A stretch of 64,000 nucleotides of DNA. Origin: Deltaproteobacteria bacterium. GTDB lineage: Bacteria; Desulfobacterota; Syntrophobacteria; Syntrophobacterales; Thermodesulforhabdaceae. The stretch's first letter is position 1. Each line of letters opens with the position of its first letter. Location: the NCBI GenBank assembly GCA_019309115.1, contig JAFDGW010000005.1:21801-85800 (forward strand), written 5' to 3'. A program made the position numbers and the translations under genes. The notes beneath the pieces were generated by a model. The model worked only from the letters and a program-made list of their open reading frames with translations, was not told the origin of the DNA and ran no database searches. Positions 25,702 through 34,431 of the stretch are shown here, piece after piece.

Positions 25702-25713
25702 ATATACGTATAT
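25702..25713. promoter_or_regulatory. Likely ArsR operator
   Basis: The palindrome ATATACGTATAT, followed by a second half-match CATATACATG, lies 27 bp upstream of the arsR start. AT-rich palindromes of this kind are usual ArsR-family operators. The divergent permease could share it. Confidence 0.5.
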
Positions 25714-25831
25714 TCGCATATACATGCTAATACAAAAAAGTCAAGCGTTTTTGTTTGCTACCCCAGGAAATATTGTGATATTGATTCCGCTGATTCGGGG
25801 GTTAAAATTCGAAAACAAAAGATGTTGCACA

Positions 25832-26767
25832 ATGAGTGCAAAAGCCACAGTTTCCAGAAAAGGGTATTTATGTGTGATTCTGGCTGCCGTTATGTGGGCT
25901 ATCTCCGGCACATCAGGAAAATATTTATTCCAGCACGGCCTGACACCCTACGACGTGGTACAACTTAGGCTCACTATCTCTACCCCAATCTTGGCCATTG
26001 CACTGGCCATAAAAAATCCCCAGCTCCTCAAAATAGAAAAATCAGATATCTTCTATTTTGCAATCCTAGGTATCGTCGGAATGGGAATGGTGCAGTTCAC
26101 ATATTTCTACGCCATAAGCAAGATAAAAGTAGCCGCTGCCATTCTGCTTGAATACCTAGCACCCGTTTTTATTGCTCTTTACTCGGTTATTGTAGCCGGT
26201 GAGAGGTTAAGCGGCCCAACTGTCATTGCGCTTTGCGGAGCGTTTTTGGGCTGTTATCTCGTCGTTGGAGGCTATGACCTCAACCTGCTGAGTATGAACA
26301 AGCTGGGAATTTTGGGAGGTCTTGCAGCGGCCGCTTCCTTCGCTTGGTATTCCATCCATGGCGAAAGAGGAATGAGGCGTTATCATCCGTGGACAGTGTT
26401 TTTTTACGCGCTGGTTTTTGCAACAATACTCTGGAATGTACTCCACCCACCCTTGGCATCCTTCCAGAAAAACTGTACCCCTTTCATGTGGACACTTATA
26501 GTTTATATTGCCATCTTTGGAACTCTTTTACCTTTTGGTCTATATTTTGAGGGGATTAATCTCATAAGGTCTACCAGAGCAAGCATCACAGCAACGCTGG
26601 AACCGATATCTGCAGGAATATTGTCCTTCGTGTTTCTGGGAGAAAAGCTGGCATTACCCCAGATCGCCGGAGGGCTTCTTGTTATAGGTTCAATAGTTTT
26701 ACTTCAGCTTGCCAAGGAAGAAGATCACGCCATTCCGGCTTTAATAAGGGCCCAAAGGGGTGAGTAA
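25832..26767 (+). CDS. EamA (DMT-superfamily) permease
   Basis: 311 residues from ATG 25832; longer frames upstream cover the operator region and are unlikely. Ten membrane helices in two EamA halves are apparent (AAVMWAISGTSGKYLF; later RASITATLEPISAGILS). The family exports amino acids, nucleotides or other metabolites; substrate unknown. It is divergent from arsR with about 155 bp between. No strong ribosome-binding site is visible. Confidence 0.88.
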   Translation: MSAKATVSRKGYLCVILAAVMWAISGTSGKYLFQHGLTPYDVVQLRLTISTPILAIALAIKNPQLLKIEKSDIFYFAILGIVGMGMVQFTYFYAISKIKVAAAILLEYLAPVFIALYSVIVAGERLSGPTVIALCGAFLGCYLVVGGYDLNLLSMNKLGILGGLAAAASFAWYSIHGERGMRRYHPWTVFFYALVFATILWNVLHPPLASFQKNCTPFMWTLIVYIAIFGTLLPFGLYFEGINLIRSTRASITATLEPISAGILSFVFLGEKLALPQIAGGLLVIGSIVLLQLAKEEDHAIPALIRAQRGE

Positions 26768-26775
26768 AAGGCTTT

Positions 26776-27582
26776 ATGAATAGGAAACGCCCGTTGAACC
26801 CTGTTATTTGCTTTTTGACCGACTTCGGCCATAAGGACGGCTATGTTGCTGCAATGAAAGGTGTTATATTAACTAAATATTCCAAGGCAAGGTTTGTTGA
26901 TATTTCCCACGACATTGACCCTTTCAGGATAGAATCGGCAGCTTATATTTTAAAGAGCGTTTTTCCTTTCTTTCCTGAAGGAACCATGTTTGTGGTGGTT
27001 GTAGATCCCGGGGTTGGAACAACCAGAAAACCAGTAGTGATAAGGGCAAATGGTAAATTGCTCGTGGGGCCGGATAATGGGGTCTTTTCATGGATATTGA
27101 AGGATTATCCTTTCGAAGCCCGTGAAATTTCAAATCGCTCACTTCTGAGGCCCGAGATAAGCAGCACGTTTCATGGCAGAGATATTTTCGCTCCCGTAGC
27201 AGCTCACTTATTATCTGGAATTACACTTGAAGAGGTCGGCCCCTTGATTTCGCCCATTGAGTCCCCGTGGGTTCGCCCTGACATTCATGACAACGGGGAA
27301 ATCATCGGAAAAGTGGTACATATTGACAGATTCGGAAACTGCATAACCAACATCGAGAAACCTTTGGGCACGGAAAAAGGGGTAGTTCTTTTGCCCAACG
27401 GCATCGAAGTTTACCTGAAAAAAACCTATAGCGATGTACCTAACAAAGCCCCCCTCGCACTTTGGGGAAGCTGTAATCACCTTGAAATCTCGCTAAACAA
27501 GGGTAATGCAAGCAAACAGTTTGGCATTTCTATCGGGGATAACGTCCTGTTTAAGCCCTCCCATTTTACGGTTGACACCTAG
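26776..27582 (+). CDS. SAM hydrolase (SAM hydroxide adenosyltransferase, DUF62)
   Basis: 268 residues with family signatures: FLTDFGHKDGYVAAMKG at the N-terminus, VVDPGVGT near 76, GPDNGVFS near 96 and HGRDIFAP near 135. The enzyme class converts SAM plus water to adenosine and methionine; halogenase relatives are unlikely here. It starts 8 bp after the permease and shares its transcript. Confidence 0.9.
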   Translation: MNRKRPLNPVICFLTDFGHKDGYVAAMKGVILTKYSKARFVDISHDIDPFRIESAAYILKSVFPFFPEGTMFVVVVDPGVGTTRKPVVIRANGKLLVGPDNGVFSWILKDYPFEAREISNRSLLRPEISSTFHGRDIFAPVAAHLLSGITLEEVGPLISPIESPWVRPDIHDNGEIIGKVVHIDRFGNCITNIEKPLGTEKGVVLLPNGIEVYLKKTYSDVPNKAPLALWGSCNHLEISLNKGNASKQFGISIGDNVLFKPSHFTVDT

Positions 27583-27806
27583 AATGTTGATAATGTATGA
27601 GGAAGCCTGTACCGATCAGAAAAGAAGAGTTAAAGTTGCGCTCTTGTAAGGTTAAAATGATAGAAAAATTTTTTGAAAGGAGGTGGAAAAAGGGGCTTTA
27701 GAAGTGGTTATGTGGGGTTTGAGTTTGAAGAAAGTGAGGAAAGGTGGATGGAAGAACGAGGAAGGATGTGGAGTGAAAAGACAGTGCATCAGAGGAGGAA
27801 AGAGCG

Positions 27807-29132
27807 ATGCGTAAATTTTTAGTAGGAATGGTGGCGTTGGTCGCTGCCGTAGCTTTGGCCCTACCTACTTTTGCGGTAGAATTCAAGTATGGCGGTATGT
27901 ATCGATGGCGGTTTCAAGCTCAGGACAATATGTCAGATGCCAACAGTGATTTGGACGATACCGCCAATTGGATTGACCAAAGGTTAAGGATGTACTTTAC
28001 CTTTGTAGGAAGTGAAAACTTGAAGCTCGTGACCAAGTGGGAAGCGGATACACTGTGGGGACTCGAAACGGGCGGCAGACATGGAGGTGGTGATATTAAT
28101 GCTGACGCTGTTAACCTTGAAATGAAAAACGTTTATCTCGATTTCATGATTCCTAACACGCCAGTCCGGGCAAAGGTTGGTGTTCAAGGGTTAGATATGC
28201 TCGATGGCTGGATTTTCAGCGATGATGCCTCTATTTTTGCTCTAGAAACAACTTTTGATCCAATTAAGGTTAAGGTTGGTTACATAGCTGCCCAAAATAT
28301 TGATACAGATGATGATGACAGCGTTGTGGGTGATGATGATGAAGAAGACGTCGATGATTGGTTTCTCGAGTTAAAGTATGCAGAAGGGCCATTAAGCGCC
28401 GCTGCAGTTTTGTTTTATCAGTATGCCCACGATGCTGACTGGAGCTGGCCTAACTGGGGTTATCCCAGCGAGGGTGATGTTGATAAGGAAGATAACCACT
28501 TGATAGATTTGGGCTTTTCTCTCGATTACAAAATGGATATGGCTGCTTTTAAGGCTACCTTCATAAAGAACTTTGGGAGCTATGACATTGCTGGTACTGA
28601 CGAGGATGAGGATTACGACGGCTGGATGGTCGAAGCAGAAGCAGATTTTTATATGGGTGCTTTTACCTTCACGTTAGGCGGATTCTGGACATCTGATGAT
28701 TTTGCATATCCAAAGGGTCGTTCCCATTACTGGGCTGAAATTGCAGGTGCCGGTACCTTAGAAGTGAACGTCAACGGCTATGATTGGTTGACTGGCGGGG
28801 TTGAAAACCGAGGTGATTACGTTCTGGGCGAATCTCCGCGCAATATCTGGACAATACATGCCGGTGCTGCATGGCAGGCTCTTGATACCACCAAGGTTAC
28901 GTTCAACTACTACTACATCGGCACCGATGATGATGTTCTCGCCAATGAAGCCACAGGTGAATACGACGACAGCATAGGTCACGAGCTTGATCTTTACATT
29001 GATCAGAAAGTCGTTGATGGTCTGACACTGCGGCTTGTTGGTGCTTACCTCATAGGGGACGATGCCCTTTCTACCAATGATGATGACGATAACGTATATG
29101 AAGTTGGTGCTCGCTTGTTGTGGAAGTTCTAA
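27807..29132 (+). CDS. Outer-membrane porin, Asp-rich
   Basis: 441 residues. The signal peptide ends LPTFA-VEFK. The mature chain is a repeat of amphipathic beta strands and closes with Phe (LLWKF), the outer-membrane sorting signal. Several loops are extremely acidic, for example DTDDDDSVVGDDDEEDVDD near residue 165. It resembles Desulfovibrio-type porins. GAGGAGG lies 8 bp before the ATG. A strong terminator follows. The acidic loops suggest cation binding or selectivity. Confidence 0.88.
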   Translation: MRKFLVGMVALVAAVALALPTFAVEFKYGGMYRWRFQAQDNMSDANSDLDDTANWIDQRLRMYFTFVGSENLKLVTKWEADTLWGLETGGRHGGGDINADAVNLEMKNVYLDFMIPNTPVRAKVGVQGLDMLDGWIFSDDASIFALETTFDPIKVKVGYIAAQNIDTDDDDSVVGDDDEEDVDDWFLELKYAEGPLSAAAVLFYQYAHDADWSWPNWGYPSEGDVDKEDNHLIDLGFSLDYKMDMAAFKATFIKNFGSYDIAGTDEDEDYDGWMVEAEADFYMGAFTFTLGGFWTSDDFAYPKGRSHYWAEIAGAGTLEVNVNGYDWLTGGVENRGDYVLGESPRNIWTIHAGAAWQALDTTKVTFNYYYIGTDDDVLANEATGEYDDSIGHELDLYIDQKVVDGLTLRLVGAYLIGDDALSTNDDDDNVYEVGARLLWKF

Positions 29133-29160
29133 CTACTCTGAAATTCTGATTTAGCTAATA

Positions 29161-29194
29161 AACCCGGGGGATCGATTCTCCCGGGTTTTTCTTT
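29161..29194 (+). terminator. Intrinsic terminator of the porin gene
   Basis: AACCCGGG and CCCGGGTT arms, extended by a G-T wobble and two more pairs, with a short loop around ATCGAT, followed by TTTTTCTTT. Confidence 0.88.
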
Positions 29195-29296
29195 GTTTTG
29201 AGTAGGAAGATAACCAACTTTCTTGCCAAACCCTAGATCCTGTGTTAGCAACAAATCCGCTTCGTTCAGGAAAAAGAATTAACTGGAGAGGATTGA

Positions 29297-30634
29297 ATGG
29301 CCATTGTATCTCCCTTTTGCGGAATTCGGTATAATGTTGAAAAAATTTCCCGTCTTCATGATGTAATTACACCCCCCTATGATGTGATATCGCCTGATGA
29401 ACGCGAAGTTTTAAGGGCTCGAAGCCCATACAACTTTGTCCACATCGATCTTCCCGTGCTGAAACCTGATGAGTCGGTGCAACCGTATCAAAAGGCAGCG
29501 GAGCTGTTCTTCGAATGGTTAAATAAGGGTGTCATGATTCGAGATAATGTGCCTTGCTTTTATTACTATGAACTGAGTTTCAAAAAACCTTCAGATTCCA
29601 CCACCTTCATAAGGCGTGGATTTGTTGCCATATTACGTATTGAGGAATTCGGTAAAGGTTGCGTTTACCCCCACGAAAAGACTTTCTCCAGAGTAAGGGC
29701 CGACAGGCTTCAGCTCATGCGCGCCTGTAAGGCTCAACTGAGTCCGGTGTTTGCTCTCTATTCCGATCCAAAGAAAAATGTAATATCCGAGCTTACCACA
29801 GCTAAGGAAAATTCTCCGGTACTTCACTTCACAGACGATGGGGATATGGAACATAAGTTGTGGCGGGTAACCGATGAACAGGTACATCGGCGAGTAGTAG
29901 AAATGCTGCGGCCAAAAGACATATTTGTTGCCGATGGACACCACCGATATGAAACCGCTCTCGCTTATAGAAACGAAATGAGGCAAAAAATGGGAGCACG
30001 GTCCACTGGAAATGAACCGTATGAATATTGTTTGATGTACCTGTCCCCTATGGAAGATCCCGGCCTGACCATTCTACCTACTCATCGTATGTTCACCAGT
30101 TTCCCGACTGAAAGACATAAAGAATTTCTTACTAAAGCACGGGAATTTTTTGATATAGAGGCCGTGAGTTTTGAAAAAGCAACGGAATTAGAAAATTACT
30201 TATGCAAATGCAGAAACCAGGGCATAATTGCTATTGGCCATGCTATTCAAGGGCAGGATAGGGTTTACCTACTCAGAGGAAAAACCAATCGTGTCAAACA
30301 ATTCATGGAGTCAAAAGGTGTTCGACCTCAATTCCATGACATTGATGTGGTAATATTGGATAGCTTGGTGTTCGGAGAATTGTACCAGTTACCCGAAAAC
30401 ATGATAAATGACGAAAAAGTGATCACCTTTGTGCATGATATTCACAAGGCTTTAGACGGCATTATGAACGGAAGGTATGAGGCCGGTTTCTTCATAAATC
30501 CAACCACAATTGAGCAGGTACGCCGTGTCGCATTGGCAGGTTTAACCATGCCTCATAAGGCAACATACTTCTATCCCAAAGTAGTCAGTGGATTGGTACT
30601 TTACGATATGTCAGGTAATGAATCTATCGCGTGA
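29297..30634 (+). CDS. DUF1015 family protein
   Basis: 445 residues. Family signatures are seen: FCGIRYN at the N-terminus, ITPPYDVISPDE near 27 and VADGHHRYETAL near 215. The function is not established; it is widespread in anaerobes and archaea. GAGAGG precedes the ATG. It overlaps the next gene by 17 bp, suggesting co-expression with the methyltransferase. Confidence 0.88.
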   Translation: MAIVSPFCGIRYNVEKISRLHDVITPPYDVISPDEREVLRARSPYNFVHIDLPVLKPDESVQPYQKAAELFFEWLNKGVMIRDNVPCFYYYELSFKKPSDSTTFIRRGFVAILRIEEFGKGCVYPHEKTFSRVRADRLQLMRACKAQLSPVFALYSDPKKNVISELTTAKENSPVLHFTDDGDMEHKLWRVTDEQVHRRVVEMLRPKDIFVADGHHRYETALAYRNEMRQKMGARSTGNEPYEYCLMYLSPMEDPGLTILPTHRMFTSFPTERHKEFLTKAREFFDIEAVSFEKATELENYLCKCRNQGIIAIGHAIQGQDRVYLLRGKTNRVKQFMESKGVRPQFHDIDVVILDSLVFGELYQLPENMINDEKVITFVHDIHKALDGIMNGRYEAGFFINPTTIEQVRRVALAGLTMPHKATYFYPKVVSGLVLYDMSGNESIA

Positions 30635-31343
30635 CACTTTATTCAATGGAAAACTGGTAATCTATCAGGATTCAAAGGGGTATCGTTTTGCCATAGATTC
30701 AATATTGTTGGCAGGGTTGACTCCTATATATGACGGCGAAAACGTTGCAGATCTCGGGTGTGGTTCGGGAGTAGTAGGGCTTATTTGCCTTTTTCGAAAT
30801 CCGACTATCAAGGTGGCAGCCGTTGAAATACAACCAGAGCTCGTAGCATTGGCAAGGAAGAATACTCATGAAAACCGCATGGAAGATAAAATACAAGTTT
30901 ATCACGGAGATGTCAGAACCGTGGACAAAATATTAAAACCAGCCACATTTGACGCCGTTGTTACCAATCCTCCCTATCGCAGGGCAAATTCGGGAAGACT
31001 AAACCCCGACGAGCAAAAGGCAATTGCACGACATGAGATTTATGGCACCATCGATGACTTCCTTGCCGCTGGCTACTACCTGCTGAAATCTAAAGGTCGA
31101 ATGGCAGTGGTTTATCCCGCTCAACGCCTTGATGACCTTATAATTGCCGCGAATCGTAACCATCTCAGGCTCAAGTACCTCAGGTTAATTTACTCCTATG
31201 CCGACAGTCCGGCCAGACTAGTGTTCGGGCTGTTTCGGAAAAACGCCGGTCAGGAACTCTCGGTGGGACCACCTTTTGTAATCTATGCAAACAGAAAGAA
31301 AGAATATACACCGGAGATGAAGGCACTTTATGACGCATCTTAA
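30618..31343 (+). CDS. tRNA1(Val) adenine N6-methyltransferase-like protein
   Basis: 241 residues. An N-terminal GYRFAIDSILLAG segment is typical of the TrmN6/YfiC family. The SAM site is VADLGCGSGVVGL and the catalytic loop VTNPPYRR, with NPPY for amino-group methylation. ATG 30618 lies inside the DUF1015 gene with AGG upstream. A related role in N5-glutamine or rRNA methylation cannot be excluded. Confidence 0.85.
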   Translation: MNLSRDTLFNGKLVIYQDSKGYRFAIDSILLAGLTPIYDGENVADLGCGSGVVGLICLFRNPTIKVAAVEIQPELVALARKNTHENRMEDKIQVYHGDVRTVDKILKPATFDAVVTNPPYRRANSGRLNPDEQKAIARHEIYGTIDDFLAAGYYLLKSKGRMAVVYPAQRLDDLIIAANRNHLRLKYLRLIYSYADSPARLVFGLFRKNAGQELSVGPPFVIYANRKKEYTPEMKALYDAS

Positions 31344-31362
31344 AAAACTTCGAGGAGGTAAA

Positions 31363-32154
31363 ATGATGGATCTTGGGTTGAAAGGAAAGGTAGCTTTGGT
31401 TGCCGGGGCAAGTCAGGGTCTTGGCAAAGCCGTCGCAACTGAGATGGGGAGGGAAGGAGCCCGCCTTGCTATATGTGCCCTTGATGACCCAGAACTTCCG
31501 AAGGCTGTGGAGGAAATAAAAAAAACTACCGGCTGTGAAATCATCGGCATTCCGGCAGATGTCAGCAATCCGGAAGAAGCGAGAAATTTTGTAAGAAAGG
31601 CAATAGATTATTATGGAACGGTTGATATTCTGGTTAATAATGCTGGGGGACCGCCATCCAAAAATTTCCTGGAAATAGAAGATGAATTATGGCTCTTTGG
31701 CTTTCGTCTTAACCTTCTTAGCGCAATTGTCATGACGCGGGAAGTCGTGCCGATAATGAAAGAAAAACGTTGGGGAAGGATTATCAACATGACATCTGTT
31801 TCCGTAAAGCAGCCAATCGAAGGCCTAATTCTTTCCAATACCATTCGCATGGGGGTGGTCGGGTTTGCAAAGACTCTTTCCAACGAGCTAGCACCATACA
31901 ACATCACGGTGAACAATGTCTGCCCCGGATACACGCTAACCGACCGGGTAAGAAAACTTGCAGAAGTTACGGCGGAAAAAGAAGGAACTACACCGCAGGA
32001 AATCATAAAAAGGTGGGAATCGCAAATTCCAATGGGACGCCTTGGTACACCGGAAGAATTTGCTGCGCTTGTGACCTTTCTTGCCTCTGAGAGAGCCGGT
32101 TACATAACAGGGGCTTCTATTCAGATCGACGGCGGTTGGTACAGGGGTTATTAG
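31363..32154 (+). CDS. SDR-family protein with atypical active site
   Basis: 263 residues from ATG 31363 (a second ATG follows), with GAGGAGG about 6 bp upstream. The NAD(P) site AGASQGLG and the NNAGGPP structural motif are present. At the catalytic YxxSK position the sequence reads LILSNT, so both Tyr and Lys are missing. An FabG-like fold is clear, but ordinary keto reduction is doubtful unless other residues substitute. A known SDR subgroup shows the GGPP/LSN pattern. It lies upstream of fabH. Confidence 0.82.
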   Translation: MMDLGLKGKVALVAGASQGLGKAVATEMGREGARLAICALDDPELPKAVEEIKKTTGCEIIGIPADVSNPEEARNFVRKAIDYYGTVDILVNNAGGPPSKNFLEIEDELWLFGFRLNLLSAIVMTREVVPIMKEKRWGRIINMTSVSVKQPIEGLILSNTIRMGVVGFAKTLSNELAPYNITVNNVCPGYTLTDRVRKLAEVTAEKEGTTPQEIIKRWESQIPMGRLGTPEEFAALVTFLASERAGYITGASIQIDGGWYRGY

Positions 32155-32221
32155 CGTTATTTAATTCTGGAACGTTTCAAGTTTATGCTCGTCCGTGTGG
32201 AACACCGTTGTAGTGCATAGG

Positions 32222-32318
32222 AAAGAGAGCTTCTTTTTGGGCTGTGGACAATCTGGGGCCTTGACTCTGAGACTATAGAGATATCACGCTTGGCTCCACA
32301 GCCCCCTTGAAAGCTGTC
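32222..32318. other. Structured intergenic element upstream of fabH
   Basis: The 333 bp between the SDR gene and fabH contain no convincing gene. GGGCTGTGGA (32239-32248) and TCCACAGCCC (32295-32304) are perfect 10-bp arms. Flanking AGCTT (32228-32232) and AAGCT (32311-32315) extend the stem beyond an internal loop. The 46-base apical part can form smaller pairs (CTCT/AGAG). The shape would fit a small RNA or leader; I cannot assign a class. Confidence 0.45.
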
Positions 32319-32487
32319 AAAAAGAAAAGGCTCCTGGCTCATAGTTTCATTGTAAAAACATCTTTGTCCGTCAATTGAACCTGGAGCAGGAAGCTGTAAT
32401 CGAGAAAACGGCTGTTGATTTCTCCGGTTTGGTGTATTTTTACGCACCGTCATTTTGCGGAATATTTTCGTTGAACAGGAGGAATTT

Positions 32488-33507
32488 ATGGAAATGCAAC
32501 AAAAAACCTTAAGAAGAGCTCACATAAGTTCGGTTGGCCGTTTTTTGCCGGAGAAGCGGCTAACCAACAAAGAGCTTGAAAAAATGATAGACACGTCTGA
32601 TGAGTGGATCGTTACGAGAACCGGAATTCGAGAACGACGAATTCTCGAACCCGGTTTAGGCAATTCCTACATGGCCGTTAGAGCCGCTCGAGATTGCCTG
32701 GAAAGGGCTGGTGTTGCCCCTGAAGCGGTGGATACCATAATTGTTGCTACAGTAACACCGGACATGTTTTTCCCATCAACGGCCTGCCTGGTGCAGCGGG
32801 ACATTGGAGCAATAAAAGCCTGGGGGTTCGATCTGTCTGCCGGGTGTTCCGGTTTTGTGTTTGCTCTGACTACGGCTGCCCAATTTGTCGAATCAGGTCG
32901 TTACGATCGCGTACTCGTTATCGGTAGTGATGTTATGAGTTCAATTATTGATTATACAGATCGCGCTACCTGCGTTCTTTTTGGCGATGCCGCAGGAGCT
33001 GTGCTCATTGAACCATGTCCGGAAAATGATTTTGGAATTATTGATTTTGTTCAGAGGTGCGATGGCTCGGGGGAACCTCATCTGCACATGAAAGCTGGAG
33101 GAAGCAGAAAACCCGCATCAATGGAGACTGTGAAAAATCGCGAGCATTATGTTTATCAGGAGGGTGCTCAGGTTTTCAAGGTTGCGGTAACTCAAATGGC
33201 AGATGTAACGGTTGAGATTCTCAGGAAAAATAACCTAACCGGCAGTGACGTGTCATTCCTTCTGCCCCACCAGGCAAACCTTCGGATAATCAAAGCCTGT
33301 GCAGACCGTGCTGGTATTCCCATGGAAAAGGTCGTGGTTAACATCGACCGCTTTGCCAACACCACTGCTGCAACCATTCCACTGTGTCTTTATGACATAG
33401 TGGTTGAAGACAAACGTGTAAAAAAGGGAGATTATCTGGTAATGTCAGCTTTTGGAGCCGGTTACACCTGGGGTAGTGTGTTGGTGCGATGGTGGGAAGA
33501 TTGGTAA
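32488..33507 (+). CDS. fabH: 3-oxoacyl-ACP synthase III (FabH)
   Basis: 339 residues from ATG 32488, with AGGAGG 6 bp upstream. The catalytic triad is Cys120 (SAGCSGF), His261 (LPHQANLR) and Asn291 (ANTTAATIP). It condenses acetyl-CoA with malonyl-ACP to start fatty acid synthesis. Length and motifs are normal. It stands apart from other fab genes. Confidence 0.95.
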   Translation: MEMQQKTLRRAHISSVGRFLPEKRLTNKELEKMIDTSDEWIVTRTGIRERRILEPGLGNSYMAVRAARDCLERAGVAPEAVDTIIVATVTPDMFFPSTACLVQRDIGAIKAWGFDLSAGCSGFVFALTTAAQFVESGRYDRVLVIGSDVMSSIIDYTDRATCVLFGDAAGAVLIEPCPENDFGIIDFVQRCDGSGEPHLHMKAGGSRKPASMETVKNREHYVYQEGAQVFKVAVTQMADVTVEILRKNNLTGSDVSFLLPHQANLRIIKACADRAGIPMEKVVVNIDRFANTTAATIPLCLYDIVVEDKRVKKGDYLVMSAFGAGYTWGSVLVRWWEDW

Positions 33508-33621
33508 AAGCAACGAATAGTTTATCCATGCACAGAGTTGTTGAATGGAAAAGGGGCGCGTAGTTTTGTCGTCGCAATTGAGGGAAATAATTAGAAGGAA
33601 GCAGTTATTTCCGCCGTGGCT

Positions 33622-34296
33622 TTAACGATGAGAGTCAACTCTATTTACCACGTGTACGTATATAATCAGATCTCCGGGCCTAGCCTGTGGATAGGTATGA
33701 TCACCGCCGCCATGAATTCGCAACTGATATCCCGATGGACAACCGGCAGGTATGGTAACATTGACTTCAGCCTCTTCTTCGGTAAAACCACGTCCGCGGC
33801 AAATGGAACAATTCTTATAACTTAACCCCTTTCCGACGCATTCCTGACAATAAACCAGCCGAGTGTAATGGATGGTTTCCTTGCGTACTACTGTTAGCTG
33901 CTCAGCCAGAAAGTGAAAATCAAATCTGAGGTCATTACACCGTGAATTGTTTCCGCCTCGCCAGCTAATGCCAAAATACTCGTGCAATAAATTGGCAACA
34001 TGCCTTTTGTCCCAACCAGATAAATCGGCGTTTGAACTTGAAAATTTTTTGCCTCTTCCCCGCCCGCTACTATTTCTTCCCACAAAGCCATGCCGGTAGT
34101 CGTAAACTGATCTTTTTTTGGGATCTATTAGGGTCTCGTAAGCTTCTCTTATCTCTTGAAAGTATTCTCGGGCGTTAGGGTGATCACTCTGATCAGGGTG
34201 CCACTTCAAGGCCAGCGCACGAAATGCTTTTTTTACTTCTTCTTCGGTTGCATCTACTGGAATACCCAATATGTCGTAGTAAGACTTCATGACCAT
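33622..34296 (-). CDS. Short DnaJ-like co-chaperone
   Basis: 224 residues. An N-terminal J domain has HPD at 33-35. Then comes a Gly/Ser/basic linker and only two CxxCxGxG zinc motifs (CQECVGKG, CSICRGRG), where DnaJ has four. A partial substrate-binding domain ends the protein. It probably stimulates a DnaK ATPase for specific clients rather than acting as housekeeping DnaJ. Starts at 34296 or 34290 are both possible. It is divergent from the ComM-like gene. Confidence 0.82.
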   Translation of the reverse strand: MVMKSYYDILGIPVDATEEEVKKAFRALALKWHPDQSDHPNAREYFQEIREAYETLIDPKKRSVYDYRHGFVGRNSSGRGRGKKFSSSNADLSGWDKRHVANLLHEYFGISWRGGNNSRCNDLRFDFHFLAEQLTVVRKETIHYTRLVYCQECVGKGLSYKNCSICRGRGFTEEEAEVNVTIPAGCPSGYQLRIHGGGDHTYPQARPGDLIIYVHVVNRVDSHR

Positions 34297-34431
34297 TTCA
34301 CTTGACCATTCTTAACCGAGTCAACCAATCAAAACTGCCCCAAAAGTATTCCCACTTCTTTACGAAGCTATGATTTTATTTTAGAAAAATTTGACTCAAT
34401 AACAATACTAAACTGTTTTCGTCGATGCAAA

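Noticed and set aside
32222..32318. 6S RNA, SRP RNA or a known riboswitch
   Set aside because: The long stem is suggestive, but I could not find the conserved SRP tetraloop region, a 6S-type bubble with confidence, or any riboswitch core.
32157..32453. 98-residue minus-strand frame upstream of fabH
   Set aside because: Composition is random-like; it covers the stem-loop element and has no ribosome-binding site.
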